64,000 nucleotides of DNA, taken from positions 902,001 through 966,000 of the forward strand of contig NZ_AP018558.1 in assembly GCF_003574215.1 (NCBI RefSeq), read 5' to 3'. A program made the position numbers and the translations under genes. The DNA comes from Hydrogenophilus thermoluteolus (lineage in GTDB: Bacteria > Pseudomonadota > Gammaproteobacteria > Burkholderiales > Rhodocyclaceae). The notes beneath the pieces were generated by a model. That model was not told the DNA's origin. It worked only from the letters and a program-made list of their open reading frames with translations, and ran no database searches. Shown here piece by piece: positions 8,492 to 17,259 of the stretch (positions are counted from its first letter, which is position 1; each line of letters begins with the position of its first letter).

Positions 8492-9673
8492 ATGGACGCG
8501 AAGGGTAAGCCGCAACCAATCGTTCCGCCAGCAACGCTGGCGGTGTTGGGGGGTGGGCAGTTGGGCCGCTTTTTCGTGCGCGCCGCGCAGGAGCTCGGTT
8601 TTCGCGTCTGGGTGCTCGATCCGGATCCGAACGCACCGGCGGGGCGGATCGCCGACCGTCATCTGGTTGCGCCGTACGACGATGCCGACGCGCTTGCCGA
8701 AATTGCACGACATTGCGCTGCGGCCACCACGGAATTCGAAAACGTTCCGGCTGAAGCGTTGCGTGCGTTGGCGCGCGCGATTCCGGTGCGTCCGGGGGCG
8801 GATGCGGTCGAAGTGTGTCAAGATCGTCGTAAGGAAAAACGGTTCCTTGCGGCCAATGGCTTGCCTTATGGTCCGTTCTGGGTGATCGAGTCGGCTGACG
8901 ATTGCGCTGCGGTACCGCCGTCGGCTTATCCTGCGATTTTGAAGACGGCTCGGCTGGGGTACGACGGTAAAGGGCAGCGCTCGGTCCAGACCTCTGATGC
9001 GCTCCTTTCCGCTTGGGAATCGCTGGGTCGCGTTCCGTGCGTGCTCGAAAAGCGGTTGGGGTTGGCAGCCGAGCTCTCTGTTGTCTTGGCCCGTGGTGTC
9101 GATGGGACTGCCGAGGCGTTTCCGCCCGGGGAAAACGTTCATCGCAACGGCATCCTCGATACGACGACCGCGCCGGCTTCTTTGCCGGAAGCGATCCGAG
9201 TACATGCGCTCGATGTGGCGTTGCGTCTCGCTGCGGCGCTCGACTACGTTGGGGTGTTGGGCGTCGAGTTTTTTTATACGGACGACGGGCTCCTCACGGT
9301 CAATGAGATGGCGCCGCGCCCGCACAACAGTGGGCACCATACGATCGACGCCTGTTCCGTTTCGCAGTTCGAGCAACAGGTGCGCGCGCTTTGTGCGCTG
9401 CCGCTTGCCCCGGTTCGGACCCACTCCCTCGCAGTGATGAACAACCTCTTGGGGGATCTTTGGTTCGCCGCCGATGGAACCCGGCGGGAACCCGAGTGGG
9501 AGCGGCTCCTGGCGTTGCCCGGAGTGGCGCTGCACCTCTACGGCAAGCACGAACCTAGGCCTGGGCGCAAAATGGGGCACTTCACCGTTACAGGTTCCTC
9601 ATGGGAAGCAGTTCGGCAAACGGTGTGTGCCGCGCGCCAACAACTGGGATTGCCGACGAACGGGTGGGCGTGA
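8492..9673 (+). CDS. purK: N5-carboxyaminoimidazole ribonucleotide synthase
   Basis: A 393-residue ATP-grasp enzyme that makes N5-CAIR from AIR, ATP and bicarbonate. Visible features are the N-terminal preATP-grasp motif LAVLGGGQLGRFF (about residues 16-28), the ATP-grasp lysine region AILKTARLGYDGKGQ, and the metal and phosphate motif VNEMAPRPHNSGHHT. Length is typical. It lies directly after purE and probably shares its transcript; the PurE/PurK pair is the standard bacterial two-step route. Confidence 0.96.
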   Translation: MDAKGKPQPIVPPATLAVLGGGQLGRFFVRAAQELGFRVWVLDPDPNAPAGRIADRHLVAPYDDADALAEIARHCAAATTEFENVPAEALRALARAIPVRPGADAVEVCQDRRKEKRFLAANGLPYGPFWVIESADDCAAVPPSAYPAILKTARLGYDGKGQRSVQTSDALLSAWESLGRVPCVLEKRLGLAAELSVVLARGVDGTAEAFPPGENVHRNGILDTTTAPASLPEAIRVHALDVALRLAAALDYVGVLGVEFFYTDDGLLTVNEMAPRPHNSGHHTIDACSVSQFEQQVRALCALPLAPVRTHSLAVMNNLLGDLWFAADGTRREPEWERLLALPGVALHLYGKHEPRPGRKMGHFTVTGSSWEAVRQTVCAARQQLGLPTNGWA

Positions 9674-9680
9674 GGGGCGC

Positions 9681-10739
9681 ATGGTGCATCCTGATCGGCC
9701 CACCCTGATACCGGCAACTGCGGATCGCGTCGATGCGGTTGCGTCCCGTTTGGCCTCAGGCGCTCTGGTCGCGCTGCCTACGGAAACGGTCTATGGTCTT
9801 GCCGCAGATGCCGAGCATCGGGCCGCGGTTCGAGCGGTCTTTGCCGCGAAGGGTCGCCCGGCGGATCATCCTCTGATCGTCCATTTGGCCTCAGCTGCGA
9901 TGGCAGCACGCTATGCGGCCGTTTGGCCACGTGCTGCGGCGGTGCTCGCAGAGCGTTTCTGGCCGGGGCCGCTGACGCTGGTCGTGCCGGCACAGTCGAC
10001 GGTACTGCGTGAGGTGACCGGAGGGCAACCAACCGTCGCGCTTCGCGTTCCGCAACAACCCTTCACGCTGGCGGTGATCGAAAAGCTTGGCCGAGGCGTC
10101 GTGGCCCCTTCGGCCAACCGCTTTGGTCGGGTCTCGCCGACTGCGGCGCAACACGTCGTGGAAGAATTTCCGACGCTTGAGCTTTGGGTTGCCGATGCGG
10201 GTCCGACGCCGGTCGGGGTCGAGTCGACGATCGTCGATTTGAGCCGTCTTGCATCGGTCGGTGCCGTGGTGCTACGACCCGGTGCTGCGAGTGCGGACGA
10301 GATCGCGCAGACGTTACAGGCGGCCGGGCTATCGATCACGGTGCGCGCTCCTGTGCATGAGAGCGTGAAACCGGCGGTTGTCGGTTCTGAGCGCGCGGAC
10401 GATCCGCGCGTTCCTGGGGCGTTGCCTTCGCACTATGCACCAACGACGCCGCTGCGTCTGTGGTGTCGGGAAGCGTATCGACGCTTTGTGGAAACGGCAA
10501 CAGGTGCTGAAGCGGTCGCGCACGCGGTTTGGTTTCCTCCCGATTGGCCTCAAACGCCTGGAGAGACGTTACGCCTACCCCAACCCGAAGCGGACGCGGC
10601 GATCGCGCAGCAGCTCTACCAGGCGCTGCGCACCCTGGATGCAAGCGGAGCGCAGGAGCTGTGGGTTGCGCTCCCTGAAGGCGATAGCCCGTTGCTCACC
10701 GCGGTGCGAGACCGGCTTCGCCGTGCGGCCAGCCGCTGA
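9681..10739 (+). CDS. tsaC: L-threonylcarbamoyladenylate synthase (Sua5 type)
   Basis: A 352-residue YrdC/Sua5 protein. The YrdC domain covers about residues 12-205 (ALPTETVYGLAADAE, KGRPADHPLIVHL, SANRFGRVSPTAA, PVGVESTIVDLS), and a separate C-terminal Sua5 domain follows after a linker containing GALPSHYAP. It makes threonylcarbamoyl-AMP from threonine, bicarbonate and ATP, the first step of t6A37 modification of ANN-decoding tRNAs. ATG 9681 is chosen because AGGGG lies just upstream and it falls 7 bases after purK. The two-domain form means the symbol sua5 would also be acceptable. gltX follows 19 bases later. Confidence 0.92.
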   Translation: MVHPDRPTLIPATADRVDAVASRLASGALVALPTETVYGLAADAEHRAAVRAVFAAKGRPADHPLIVHLASAAMAARYAAVWPRAAAVLAERFWPGPLTLVVPAQSTVLREVTGGQPTVALRVPQQPFTLAVIEKLGRGVVAPSANRFGRVSPTAAQHVVEEFPTLELWVADAGPTPVGVESTIVDLSRLASVGAVVLRPGAASADEIAQTLQAAGLSITVRAPVHESVKPAVVGSERADDPRVPGALPSHYAPTTPLRLWCREAYRRFVETATGAEAVAHAVWFPPDWPQTPGETLRLPQPEADAAIAQQLYQALRTLDASGAQELWVALPEGDSPLLTAVRDRLRRAASR

Positions 10740-10758
10740 CGAGACGTAAGGAGAGACG

Positions 10759-12159
10759 ATGAGCGTTCGAACCCGTTTTGCGCCCAGTCCGACTGGCTAT
10801 CTTCATCTCGGGGGTGCGCGTACCGCGCTCTTCAATTGGGCCTACGCGCGCCACCACAAAGGACAGTTCATCCTGCGGATCGAAGACACCGATCGCGAGC
10901 GTTCGACGCCGCAAGCCGTTCAGGCGATCCTCGACGGGATCCATTGGCTCGGCCTTGATTACGACGAAGGGCCGTTTTATCAAACGCAGCGTATGGACCG
11001 CTATCGGGAAGTGATCCAGCGGTTGCTGAACGAAGGGAAAGCCTATTACTGCTATGCTACGCCCGAAGAGCTCGAAGCGATGCGCGAGGCGCAGCGGGCG
11101 CAGGGACTGAAACCCAAATACGATGGGCGCTGGCGTCCCGAACCGGGCAAAGTGCTTCCTCCGCCTCCCGACGGCGTTCCCCCGGTGGTGCGTTTCAAAG
11201 CGCCCACGAGTGGTAAGGTGGGGTGGCACGACCTGGTCAAAGGGTGGATCGAATTCGACAACAGCGAACTCGACGACTTCGTGATCGCGCGCGCCGACGG
11301 TACACCTACCTACAATTTCTGTGTGGTGGTCGATGATTGGGACATGGCGATTACCCATGTGATCCGGGGTGACGACCACGTCAACAACACGCCGCGGCAA
11401 ATCCATCTCTATCATGCGCTGGGGGCAACGCTGCCGCACTTTGCCCACCTCTCGATGATTCTGGGACCCGACGGACAGAAATTGTCGAAACGCCACGGCG
11501 CCGTTTCGGTGATGCAATACCATGCGGACGGGTATCTGCCCGAGGCGATGGTCAATTACTTGGCGCGCCTCGGTTGGAGCCACGGCGACGACGAACTGTT
11601 CACCCGCGAGCAACTGGTTGCGTGGTTCGATCTCGACCACATCACACCTTCCGCGGCGCGTTTCGATTTCGACAAATTGCGTTGGGTCAATGCCCATTAC
11701 ATCAAAGAGACCCCGATTGCGCGGCTGGCAAGCGAGGTGGCGGAGCGCTTGGCGCGCCGCGGGGTCGATCCCGAGCATGGCCCTCAGCTTGAAACGGTGG
11801 TCGCACTCTACCGCGACCGTGCCGACACACTGGAGGTCCTCACCGATTTGGTCCTACCGTTCTACCAGCCGGTGCATCCTCCTGCCGAACTGGTTGCGGC
11901 GCAGGTAGATGACCTAGCGCGAACGGTGTTGCGTGATTTTCGCGCCCGATTGGAAACACTGCCCGAAACGGATTGGACGCCCGAAACGATCGCCGCGGCC
12001 ATGAAAGCGACGTTGGCTGCGTGTGGTGTGAAAATGCCCAAATTGGGCATCCCATTGCGGGTGGTGTTGCTGGGGACGAAACAGTCGCCTGCGATCGATC
12101 AGGTGGTGGCGGTATTGGGCAAACGGGAGACTCTGGCGCGTCTTGATCGGCTGGTGTGA
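10759..12159 (+). CDS. gltX: Glutamyl-tRNA synthetase
   Basis: A 466-residue class I synthetase. The HIGH-type signature is PSPTGYLHLGGARTAL near the N-terminus and the KMSKS-type signature is KLSKRHG; the alpha-helical anticodon-binding domain fills the C-terminal third. It charges tRNA-Glu in the cytoplasm. The start has AAGGAGA upstream. The zinc site known from E. coli GluRS is mostly missing: Cys98 is kept (YYCYATPEEL), but the partner positions in the YDGRWRPE segment carry no Cys or His. mnmC begins 7 bases after the stop. Confidence 0.97.
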   Translation: MSVRTRFAPSPTGYLHLGGARTALFNWAYARHHKGQFILRIEDTDRERSTPQAVQAILDGIHWLGLDYDEGPFYQTQRMDRYREVIQRLLNEGKAYYCYATPEELEAMREAQRAQGLKPKYDGRWRPEPGKVLPPPPDGVPPVVRFKAPTSGKVGWHDLVKGWIEFDNSELDDFVIARADGTPTYNFCVVVDDWDMAITHVIRGDDHVNNTPRQIHLYHALGATLPHFAHLSMILGPDGQKLSKRHGAVSVMQYHADGYLPEAMVNYLARLGWSHGDDELFTREQLVAWFDLDHITPSAARFDFDKLRWVNAHYIKETPIARLASEVAERLARRGVDPEHGPQLETVVALYRDRADTLEVLTDLVLPFYQPVHPPAELVAAQVDDLARTVLRDFRARLETLPETDWTPETIAAAMKATLAACGVKMPKLGIPLRVVLLGTKQSPAIDQVVAVLGKRETLARLDRLV

Positions 12160-12166
12160 GCGGACA

Positions 12167-14128
12167 ATGCGCGACTGGCGCTGGGTCGATGGCGCGGCGT
12201 TTTCAGAACGCTTCGGTGACGTTTACCATACCCGTGCTGGCGCGCTGGGGCAAGCCGAAACGGTTTTCTTGCGCGGCGTCGGATTGCCCGAGCGGTGGCG
12301 GGGTCGTCGTCATTTCGCGCTACTGGAAAATGGGTTCGGTTTCGGCGTCAATTTTTTCGTGACCTGGCGCGCGTGGCAGCACGATCCCGGACGATGCGCC
12401 GCGCTCGACTACGTTGCGATCGACGCCTTCCCGCGCGATCGTGAGGAGATGGGCGCATTTTGGCGTCAGTACGAAAACGACCCGCGCTGGCGACCGCTCG
12501 TTGCCGAACTGCTCGAACAGTATCCGTTACCGATTCCCGGGTTTCACCGCTTGTGGCTGGATGGCGGCCGCGTGCGGCTGACGTTGGTCTGGCATGAGGC
12601 CATGACGGCAGTCGAGGCACTTGCCGGTCGCTTCGATGCGCTCTATCTCGATGGCTTTTCGCCAGCAAAGAATCCCGAGATGTGGTCGGAGTTCCTTTTG
12701 GGCGCGTTCGCGAAACGGCTTGCCTCGGGCGCGCGGGTCGCGTCGTGGTGTACGGCGGGACGTGTGCGCCGTGCGCTTGCCGCGAATCGGCTCGAAGTGC
12801 GGCGGTGCCCCGGGTTCGGAGGAAAACGGGAGCGGCTCGAAGCAGTAGCGCCAGCATACGGACCACCACCGCGCACCGTGCCCAAGCAGGTTGCGGTCGT
12901 CGGTGGTGGGCTTGCCGGGGCGAGCGTTGCCGTTGCGCTTGCCGAACGCGGAATCGCGGTGACCCTGTTCGACGCACACGCTGCGCCCGCCCAAGGTGCG
13001 TCTGGGAATTGCGCAGGGGCCGCGCGTTGGTTGCCCAGTTTCGACGACAACCTTTGGGCGCAATGGACGCGAACGGGGCTCCTCACTTTGCGCAGCCGCT
13101 GGCCGCGGTGGGCGGCACTCGGCGCGATCGGGCGGTGGTGTGGCGCGCTTCAGATCGCGAAATCGGAAGCGCACGAGGCGCGGATGCGCGCGGTCGTTGC
13201 GCAACTGGCGTTGCCCGAATCGCTGCTCACTTGGGTGACACAATCCGAGGCGAGCGCCCGCGCAGGCGTCACGACCCGTTTCGGCGGTTGGTGGTTTCCG
13301 TGTGGCGGCTGGGTGACCCCACCCGCATTGGTGGCTGCGTGGTTGCGTGCTTATCCGCTTGCGACGATCTGGTCGGCACAGGTCACGGCGATTACTCCTA
13401 CCGAGAACGGTTGGCGGGTCGCGTGGCGGCCCGCGTCTGCGGCAGACACCCAGGGCGCATCGGTTCGCTCCATGGATTGCGACGCAGTGGTGTTGGCTAC
13501 GGGGGCAGGTGCGGTTCCATCCTGGCCACGGTCTTTTGTTCAGGACGGGATGATGTGGGGTGCGATGCCCGCGTATCCGGGCGCACCGCTTCCGCTGCAT
13601 GCGGTCCGAGGGCAAGTGAGTTGTCTGCCCCATCCGCGCGAAGCGCGCCCACGCGTGGTCGTGACGGGAAGCGGTTATCTCATCCCGCCCGAACGGGGTT
13701 TCCTGCTCTTCGGTGCGACGGCGACACCGGACGATTGGCATCCTACCCTGCGCCAAAGCGACCACGAAGCCAATTGGCAGCGCCTGCAGGCGATGGTCGA
13801 TTGGCAACCTACGGACCTCGCGATGCGGAACGCTGGCTTGGCCGGTCGAGTCGCCTGGCGCGCCGCAACGCAGGATCATCTGCCGATCGTCGGCGCGCTC
13901 GCGCCGAGTGGCCGTTGGGACGATCCGAAGCGGTGGCACAGCGGCCTGTGGGTGTTCAACGGCTTGGGTGCACGGGGAATTGCGATCGCGGCACTCGCTG
14001 GCGAGCTCCTTGCGTCACAAATCGCCGACGAGCCGTGGCCGGTGAGTCGTCGCTTGGCAGCGGCAGTCGATCCCGCCCGTTTTGTGCGCCGCCGCAATTT
14101 GTTACACTCACCGTTTTCCGATTCCTAA
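12167..14128 (+). CDS. mnmC: Bifunctional tRNA mnm5s2U biosynthesis protein MnmC
   Basis: A 653-residue two-domain enzyme. The N-terminal MnmD-type SAM-dependent methyltransferase spans about residues 1-235 (ENGFGFGVNFFVTW, DGFSPAKNPEMWS), and the FAD-dependent MnmC1 oxidoreductase begins with the dinucleotide motif VAVVGGGLAGASVAVAL near residue 242 and ends with a DAO-type segment. It converts cmnm5s2U34 to nm5 and then to mnm5s2U34 in Lys, Glu and Gln tRNAs. ATG 12167 is preferred over an earlier in-frame start that overlaps gltX. Lying directly after gltX, it modifies the anticodon of the tRNA that gltX charges. Confidence 0.93.
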   Translation: MRDWRWVDGAAFSERFGDVYHTRAGALGQAETVFLRGVGLPERWRGRRHFALLENGFGFGVNFFVTWRAWQHDPGRCAALDYVAIDAFPRDREEMGAFWRQYENDPRWRPLVAELLEQYPLPIPGFHRLWLDGGRVRLTLVWHEAMTAVEALAGRFDALYLDGFSPAKNPEMWSEFLLGAFAKRLASGARVASWCTAGRVRRALAANRLEVRRCPGFGGKRERLEAVAPAYGPPPRTVPKQVAVVGGGLAGASVAVALAERGIAVTLFDAHAAPAQGASGNCAGAARWLPSFDDNLWAQWTRTGLLTLRSRWPRWAALGAIGRWCGALQIAKSEAHEARMRAVVAQLALPESLLTWVTQSEASARAGVTTRFGGWWFPCGGWVTPPALVAAWLRAYPLATIWSAQVTAITPTENGWRVAWRPASAADTQGASVRSMDCDAVVLATGAGAVPSWPRSFVQDGMMWGAMPAYPGAPLPLHAVRGQVSCLPHPREARPRVVVTGSGYLIPPERGFLLFGATATPDDWHPTLRQSDHEANWQRLQAMVDWQPTDLAMRNAGLAGRVAWRAATQDHLPIVGALAPSGRWDDPKRWHSGLWVFNGLGARGIAIAALAGELLASQIADEPWPVSRRLAAAVDPARFVRRRNLLHSPFSDS

Positions 14129-14144
14129 AGGGTAGGGGCTTGAC

Positions 14145-15374
14145 ATGGCGTTGATCGTCCAAAAATATGGCGGGACGTCGGTGGGTTCGGTCGAACGGAT
14201 CCAGAACGTTGCCCGTCGGGTTGCGCAGTACCACCGCGAGGGTCACCGGGTGGTGGTCGTCGTTTCCGCGATGAGCGGGGAAACCAACCGTTTGGTGGCT
14301 TTGACCCAAGCACTTTCCGAAAATCCTGACCCGCGTGAGGTCGATCAAGTGATCGCAACCGGTGAGCAAGTCACGATCGGTCTTCTGGCGATCGCGCTGC
14401 AAGAGATCGGGGTGCCTGCAAAGAGCTTCACCGGTTGGCAGGTGCCGATCCATACCGACAGCGCGCACACCAAAGCGCGCATCCTTTCGATCGAGCGCGA
14501 GGCGATCGAACGGGAGCTCGACGCCGGGAAAGTGGTGATCGTTGCGGGCTTCCAAGGGATCGACGTCGAGGGGGACGTGACGACGTTGGGCCGCGGCGGT
14601 TCGGACACGACTGCAGTGGCGGTTGCCGCGGCGCTTCAGGCCGACGAGTGCCAAATCTACACCGATGTCGATGGGGTCTATACCACCGACCCGCGGATCG
14701 TTCCGGAAGCGCGCAAACTCGACTGCATCACGTTCGAGGAGATGCTCGAAATGGCGAGCATGGGCTCGAAGGTGCTGCAGATCCGCTCGGTCGAGTTCGC
14801 CGGCAAATACAAAGTGAAATTGCGGGTCCTCTCGAGTTTCGAGGAGGGCGGTGAAGGGACTTTGATTACCGTTGAGGAAGGACAATCCATGGAACAGCCG
14901 ATCATCTCTGGAATCGCGTTCAACCGCGACGAAGCGAAAGTAACCCTTTTGGGTGTGCCCGACAAACCGGGGGTGGCGTACCAAATCCTTGGCCCGATCG
15001 CTGAGGCGAACATCGACGTCGATATGATCGTGCAAAACGTCGGTCACGACGGAACGACCGATTTCAGTTTCACGGTTTCGAAAAACGATCTCAAAAAAGC
15101 GTTGGGTATTCTCGAAGAGGTGAAGCGCGCGCTCGGCGCGCGCGCGGTCGAAGGGGATCGCAGCGTCTGTAAAGTGTCGATCGTCGGCGTGGGGATGCGC
15201 TCGCATCCCGGGGTTGCGGCGAAGATGTTCAAAGTGCTGGCCGACGAAGGGATCAATATCCAGATGATTTCGACTTCCGAGATCAAGATTTCGGTGGTGA
15301 TCGACGAAAAATACCTCGAGCTTGCGGTCCGTGCGCTGCACAAAGCGTTCGATCTCGACGCACCGCAAGAGTAA
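14145..15374 (+). CDS. lysC: Aspartokinase (lysine/threonine-sensitive type)
   Basis: A 409-residue monofunctional aspartate kinase. The kinase domain (about residues 1-245) begins KYGGTSVGS and carries GGSDTTAVA; two ACT domains follow from about residue 262 (KVTLLGVPDKPGVAYQIL and VSIVGVGMRSHPGVAAKMF). It phosphorylates aspartate, the committed step to lysine, threonine and methionine, and the ACT domains normally bind feedback inhibitors. A well-formed internal start at 14889 could yield a separate beta subunit (see the regulatory entry). A weak TACACT -10-like element at 14103-14108, inside the end of mnmC, may serve this gene. Confidence 0.95.
   Translation: MALIVQKYGGTSVGSVERIQNVARRVAQYHREGHRVVVVVSAMSGETNRLVALTQALSENPDPREVDQVIATGEQVTIGLLAIALQEIGVPAKSFTGWQVPIHTDSAHTKARILSIEREAIERELDAGKVVIVAGFQGIDVEGDVTTLGRGGSDTTAVAVAAALQADECQIYTDVDGVYTTDPRIVPEARKLDCITFEEMLEMASMGSKVLQIRSVEFAGKYKVKLRVLSSFEEGGEGTLITVEEGQSMEQPIISGIAFNRDEAKVTLLGVPDKPGVAYQILGPIAEANIDVDMIVQNVGHDGTTDFSFTVSKNDLKKALGILEEVKRALGARAVEGDRSVCKVSIVGVGMRSHPGVAAKMFKVLADEGINIQMISTSEIKISVVIDEKYLELAVRALHKAFDLDAPQE
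14874..14891 (+). promoter_or_regulatory. Internal ribosome-binding site and ATG for a possible LysC beta subunit
   Basis: Inside lysC, GAGGAAGGA (14874-14882) is followed after 6 bases by an in-frame ATG at 14889. Translation from it would give a 161-residue protein (MEQPIISGIAF...) holding just the two ACT domains. Aspartokinases of the alpha2beta2 class, such as those of Bacillus and Corynebacterium, make their beta subunit from an internal start at this position. Confidence 0.5.
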
Positions 15375-15385
15375 TCCTGGCCTCG

Positions 15386-15394
15386 TGGTATAAT
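15386..15394 (+). promoter_or_regulatory. Extended -10 promoter element for rpsB-tsf
   Basis: TGGTATAAT: a perfect TATAAT (15389-15394) preceded by the TG of an extended -10. No good -35 is visible at the usual distance. The implied transcript has a leader of about 105 bases before rpsB. Confidence 0.6.
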
Positions 15395-15399
15395 TCGGC

Positions 15400-15420
15400 G
15401 CCCCTTCTTTCGGAAGGGGC
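15400..15420 (+). promoter_or_regulatory. Hairpin at the 5' end of the rpsB leader
   Basis: GCCCCTTC/GAAGGGGC forms a perfect 8-bp stem with a 5-base loop at the very start of the predicted rpsB transcript. No T-run follows, so it is not an intrinsic terminator. rpsB mRNAs are autoregulated by S2 in enterobacteria through the leader; a similar role here is only inferred. Confidence 0.4.
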
Positions 15421-15506
15421 AAATCCACACGCCCGTGTCGCACAAGGGTCTCAGGTTACTGAGCGGCTGTGCGGGCGGAGGTTCAACCCTTGTCAAGGAG
15501 TCTTTC

Positions 15507-16289
15507 ATGAACGTTTCGATGCGTCAATTGTTGGAAGCCGGTGTCCATTTCGGTCACCAAACCCGTTTCTGGAACCCGAAGATGGCGCCGTTCATCTTCG
15601 GTGAACGCAACAAAATCCATATCATCAACCTCGAACATACTGTCGAGCGGTTGCGCCGCGCTACCGAATTCGTGCGTCGGCTCGCGCAAAACCGGGGTAC
15701 GATCCTCTTTGTTGCAACCAAACGGCAAGCAAAAGAGATCATCGCCGAAGAGGCCGAGCGTTGCGGCATGCCCTACGTCAATGAGCGCTGGCTCGGTGGA
15801 ATGCTCACCAACTTCAAGACCGTCCGCCAGTCGATCAAGCGGTTGAACGAACTCGAACAGATGTTCGAAGACGGTACCGTCGCACAGCTTTCGAAGCGCG
15901 AGCAACTCGGGCTGGAGCGGGAGATCGCCAAGCTCGAAAAGAGCCTTGGTGGTATTCGTGAAATGGAACATCTGCCGGATGCGATCTTCGTGATCGACGT
16001 CGGCCACCATAAGATCGCGGTCTCCGAAGCGAACAAACTGGGGATTCCGGTGGTTGGGGTGGTCGACACCAATCATTCGCCCGACGGTATCGATTACGTG
16101 ATTCCGGGTAACGACGACTCGGCTCGCGCCGTGCGCCTCTACGCGCGTGCGATCGCCGACGCGGTGCTCGAAGGGCGCGCGATGGCGCTCGAAGAGGTGG
16201 TCACTGCGGTCTCGGACGACTTCGTCGAAGTGGAAGAAGAGACGGTCGTCGAAGAGGGGATTGAAGAAACGTTCGATGACGAGGCGTAA
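15507..16289 (+). CDS. rpsB: 30S ribosomal protein S2
   Basis: A 260-residue S2 protein. The N-terminal MRQLLEAGVHFGHQTRFWNPKM and the internal NERWLGGMLTNFKT, RKQAKEI-type and GIPVVGVVDTNHSPDGIDYVIPGNDDS segments are diagnostic. An acidic C-terminal tail (EEETVVEEGIEETFDDEA) is present. The start ATG 15507 has AAGGAG 6 bases upstream; an in-frame frame opening at 15435 lies in the leader and is not used. It binds the 30S head-body neck and heads the translation and envelope cluster, followed by tsf as in nearly all bacteria. Confidence 0.99.
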   Translation: MNVSMRQLLEAGVHFGHQTRFWNPKMAPFIFGERNKIHIINLEHTVERLRRATEFVRRLAQNRGTILFVATKRQAKEIIAEEAERCGMPYVNERWLGGMLTNFKTVRQSIKRLNELEQMFEDGTVAQLSKREQLGLEREIAKLEKSLGGIREMEHLPDAIFVIDVGHHKIAVSEANKLGIPVVGVVDTNHSPDGIDYVIPGNDDSARAVRLYARAIADAVLEGRAMALEEVVTAVSDDFVEVEEETVVEEGIEETFDDEA

Positions 16290-16352
16290 CGTCCACAACC
16301 TTGCCCCCGATCAAAAACCCATTGCGGATATAAGAGAATTCAAGGAGTCGAA

Positions 16353-17240
16353 ATGACAGCGATTACAGCGCAAATGGTGAAAGAGCTGCGTGAGCGCACC
16401 GACGCGCCGATGATGGAGTGCAAAAAGGCGCTCACTGAGGCCAACGGCGATCTGGCGAAGGCCGAAGAGATTCTGCGGGTGCGCTTGGGGAATAAAGCAG
16501 CGAAAGCGTCGACGCGGATCACCGCGGAAGGGGTCGTTGCGACCTACCTCTCCGAAGACGGCAAATTGGCTGCGATGGTCGAACTCAACTGCGAAACCGA
16601 TTTCGTCGCGAAGAACGAAGACTTCCAAGCGTTTGCGAAGCAGGTCGCGGAGCTGGTCGCCCGGCACAACCCGGCCGACCTCGACGCGTTGGCACAATTG
16701 CCGCTCGAGGGCAAAACGGTCGACGAGGTGCGTCGCGAGTTGATCGGCAAGATCGGGGAGAACATCACCATTCGCCGCTTCGTTCGCATCGAGGCCGAAG
16801 GGAAGGTCTTCCCCTACATCCACGGCGGCAGCAAGATCGGCGTGCTGCTCGACCTCGTCGGTGGCGACGACGAGCTGGGGAAAGACTTGGCGATGCACGT
16901 TGCCGCGTTCAAGCCCAAAGCGCTCGACGCCACCAGTGTGCCGAGTGAGCTGATCGAATCGGAACGTCGTGTTGCGGCGGAAAAGGCGCAGCAGTCCGGA
17001 AAACCGGCCAACATCGTCGAAAAGATGGTCGAAGGCGCAGTGCAGAAATTCCTCAAAGAGGTCACCCTTTTGGGGCAGGGCTTCGTCAAGGACGACAAGA
17101 CCACTGTCGAGCAGTTGTTGAAGAGCCGCGGGGCACGGGTCGCGACCTTTGCGCTCTACATCGTCGGCGAAGGGATCGAGAAGAAGAGCACCGACTTCGC
17201 GGCCGAAGTCGCCGCGCAAGCCGCTGCCGCCAAATCGTAA
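16353..17240 (+). CDS. tsf: Elongation factor Ts
   Basis: A 295-residue EF-Ts, the guanine nucleotide exchange factor for EF-Tu. The UBA-like N-terminal domain contains TDAPMMECKKALTEANGD and LGNKAAKASTRITAEG; the core holds the TDFVAKNEDF dimer motif and HVAAFKPKAL. Length is normal for proteobacteria. The start has AAGGAG 6 bases upstream. It lies 63 bases after rpsB and 19 before pyrH, consistent with one rpsB-tsf-pyrH-frr transcript. Confidence 0.98.
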   Translation: MTAITAQMVKELRERTDAPMMECKKALTEANGDLAKAEEILRVRLGNKAAKASTRITAEGVVATYLSEDGKLAAMVELNCETDFVAKNEDFQAFAKQVAELVARHNPADLDALAQLPLEGKTVDEVRRELIGKIGENITIRRFVRIEAEGKVFPYIHGGSKIGVLLDLVGGDDELGKDLAMHVAAFKPKALDATSVPSELIESERRVAAEKAQQSGKPANIVEKMVEGAVQKFLKEVTLLGQGFVKDDKTTVEQLLKSRGARVATFALYIVGEGIEKKSTDFAAEVAAQAAAAKS

Positions 17241-17259
17241 CCCGAGCTGGAGTGCGCCG

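Noticed and set aside
7871..9580. A 569-codon minus-strand open frame opposite purE and purK.
   Set aside because: Shadow of two well-supported genes; low-complexity Arg/His/Gln translation with no family resemblance.
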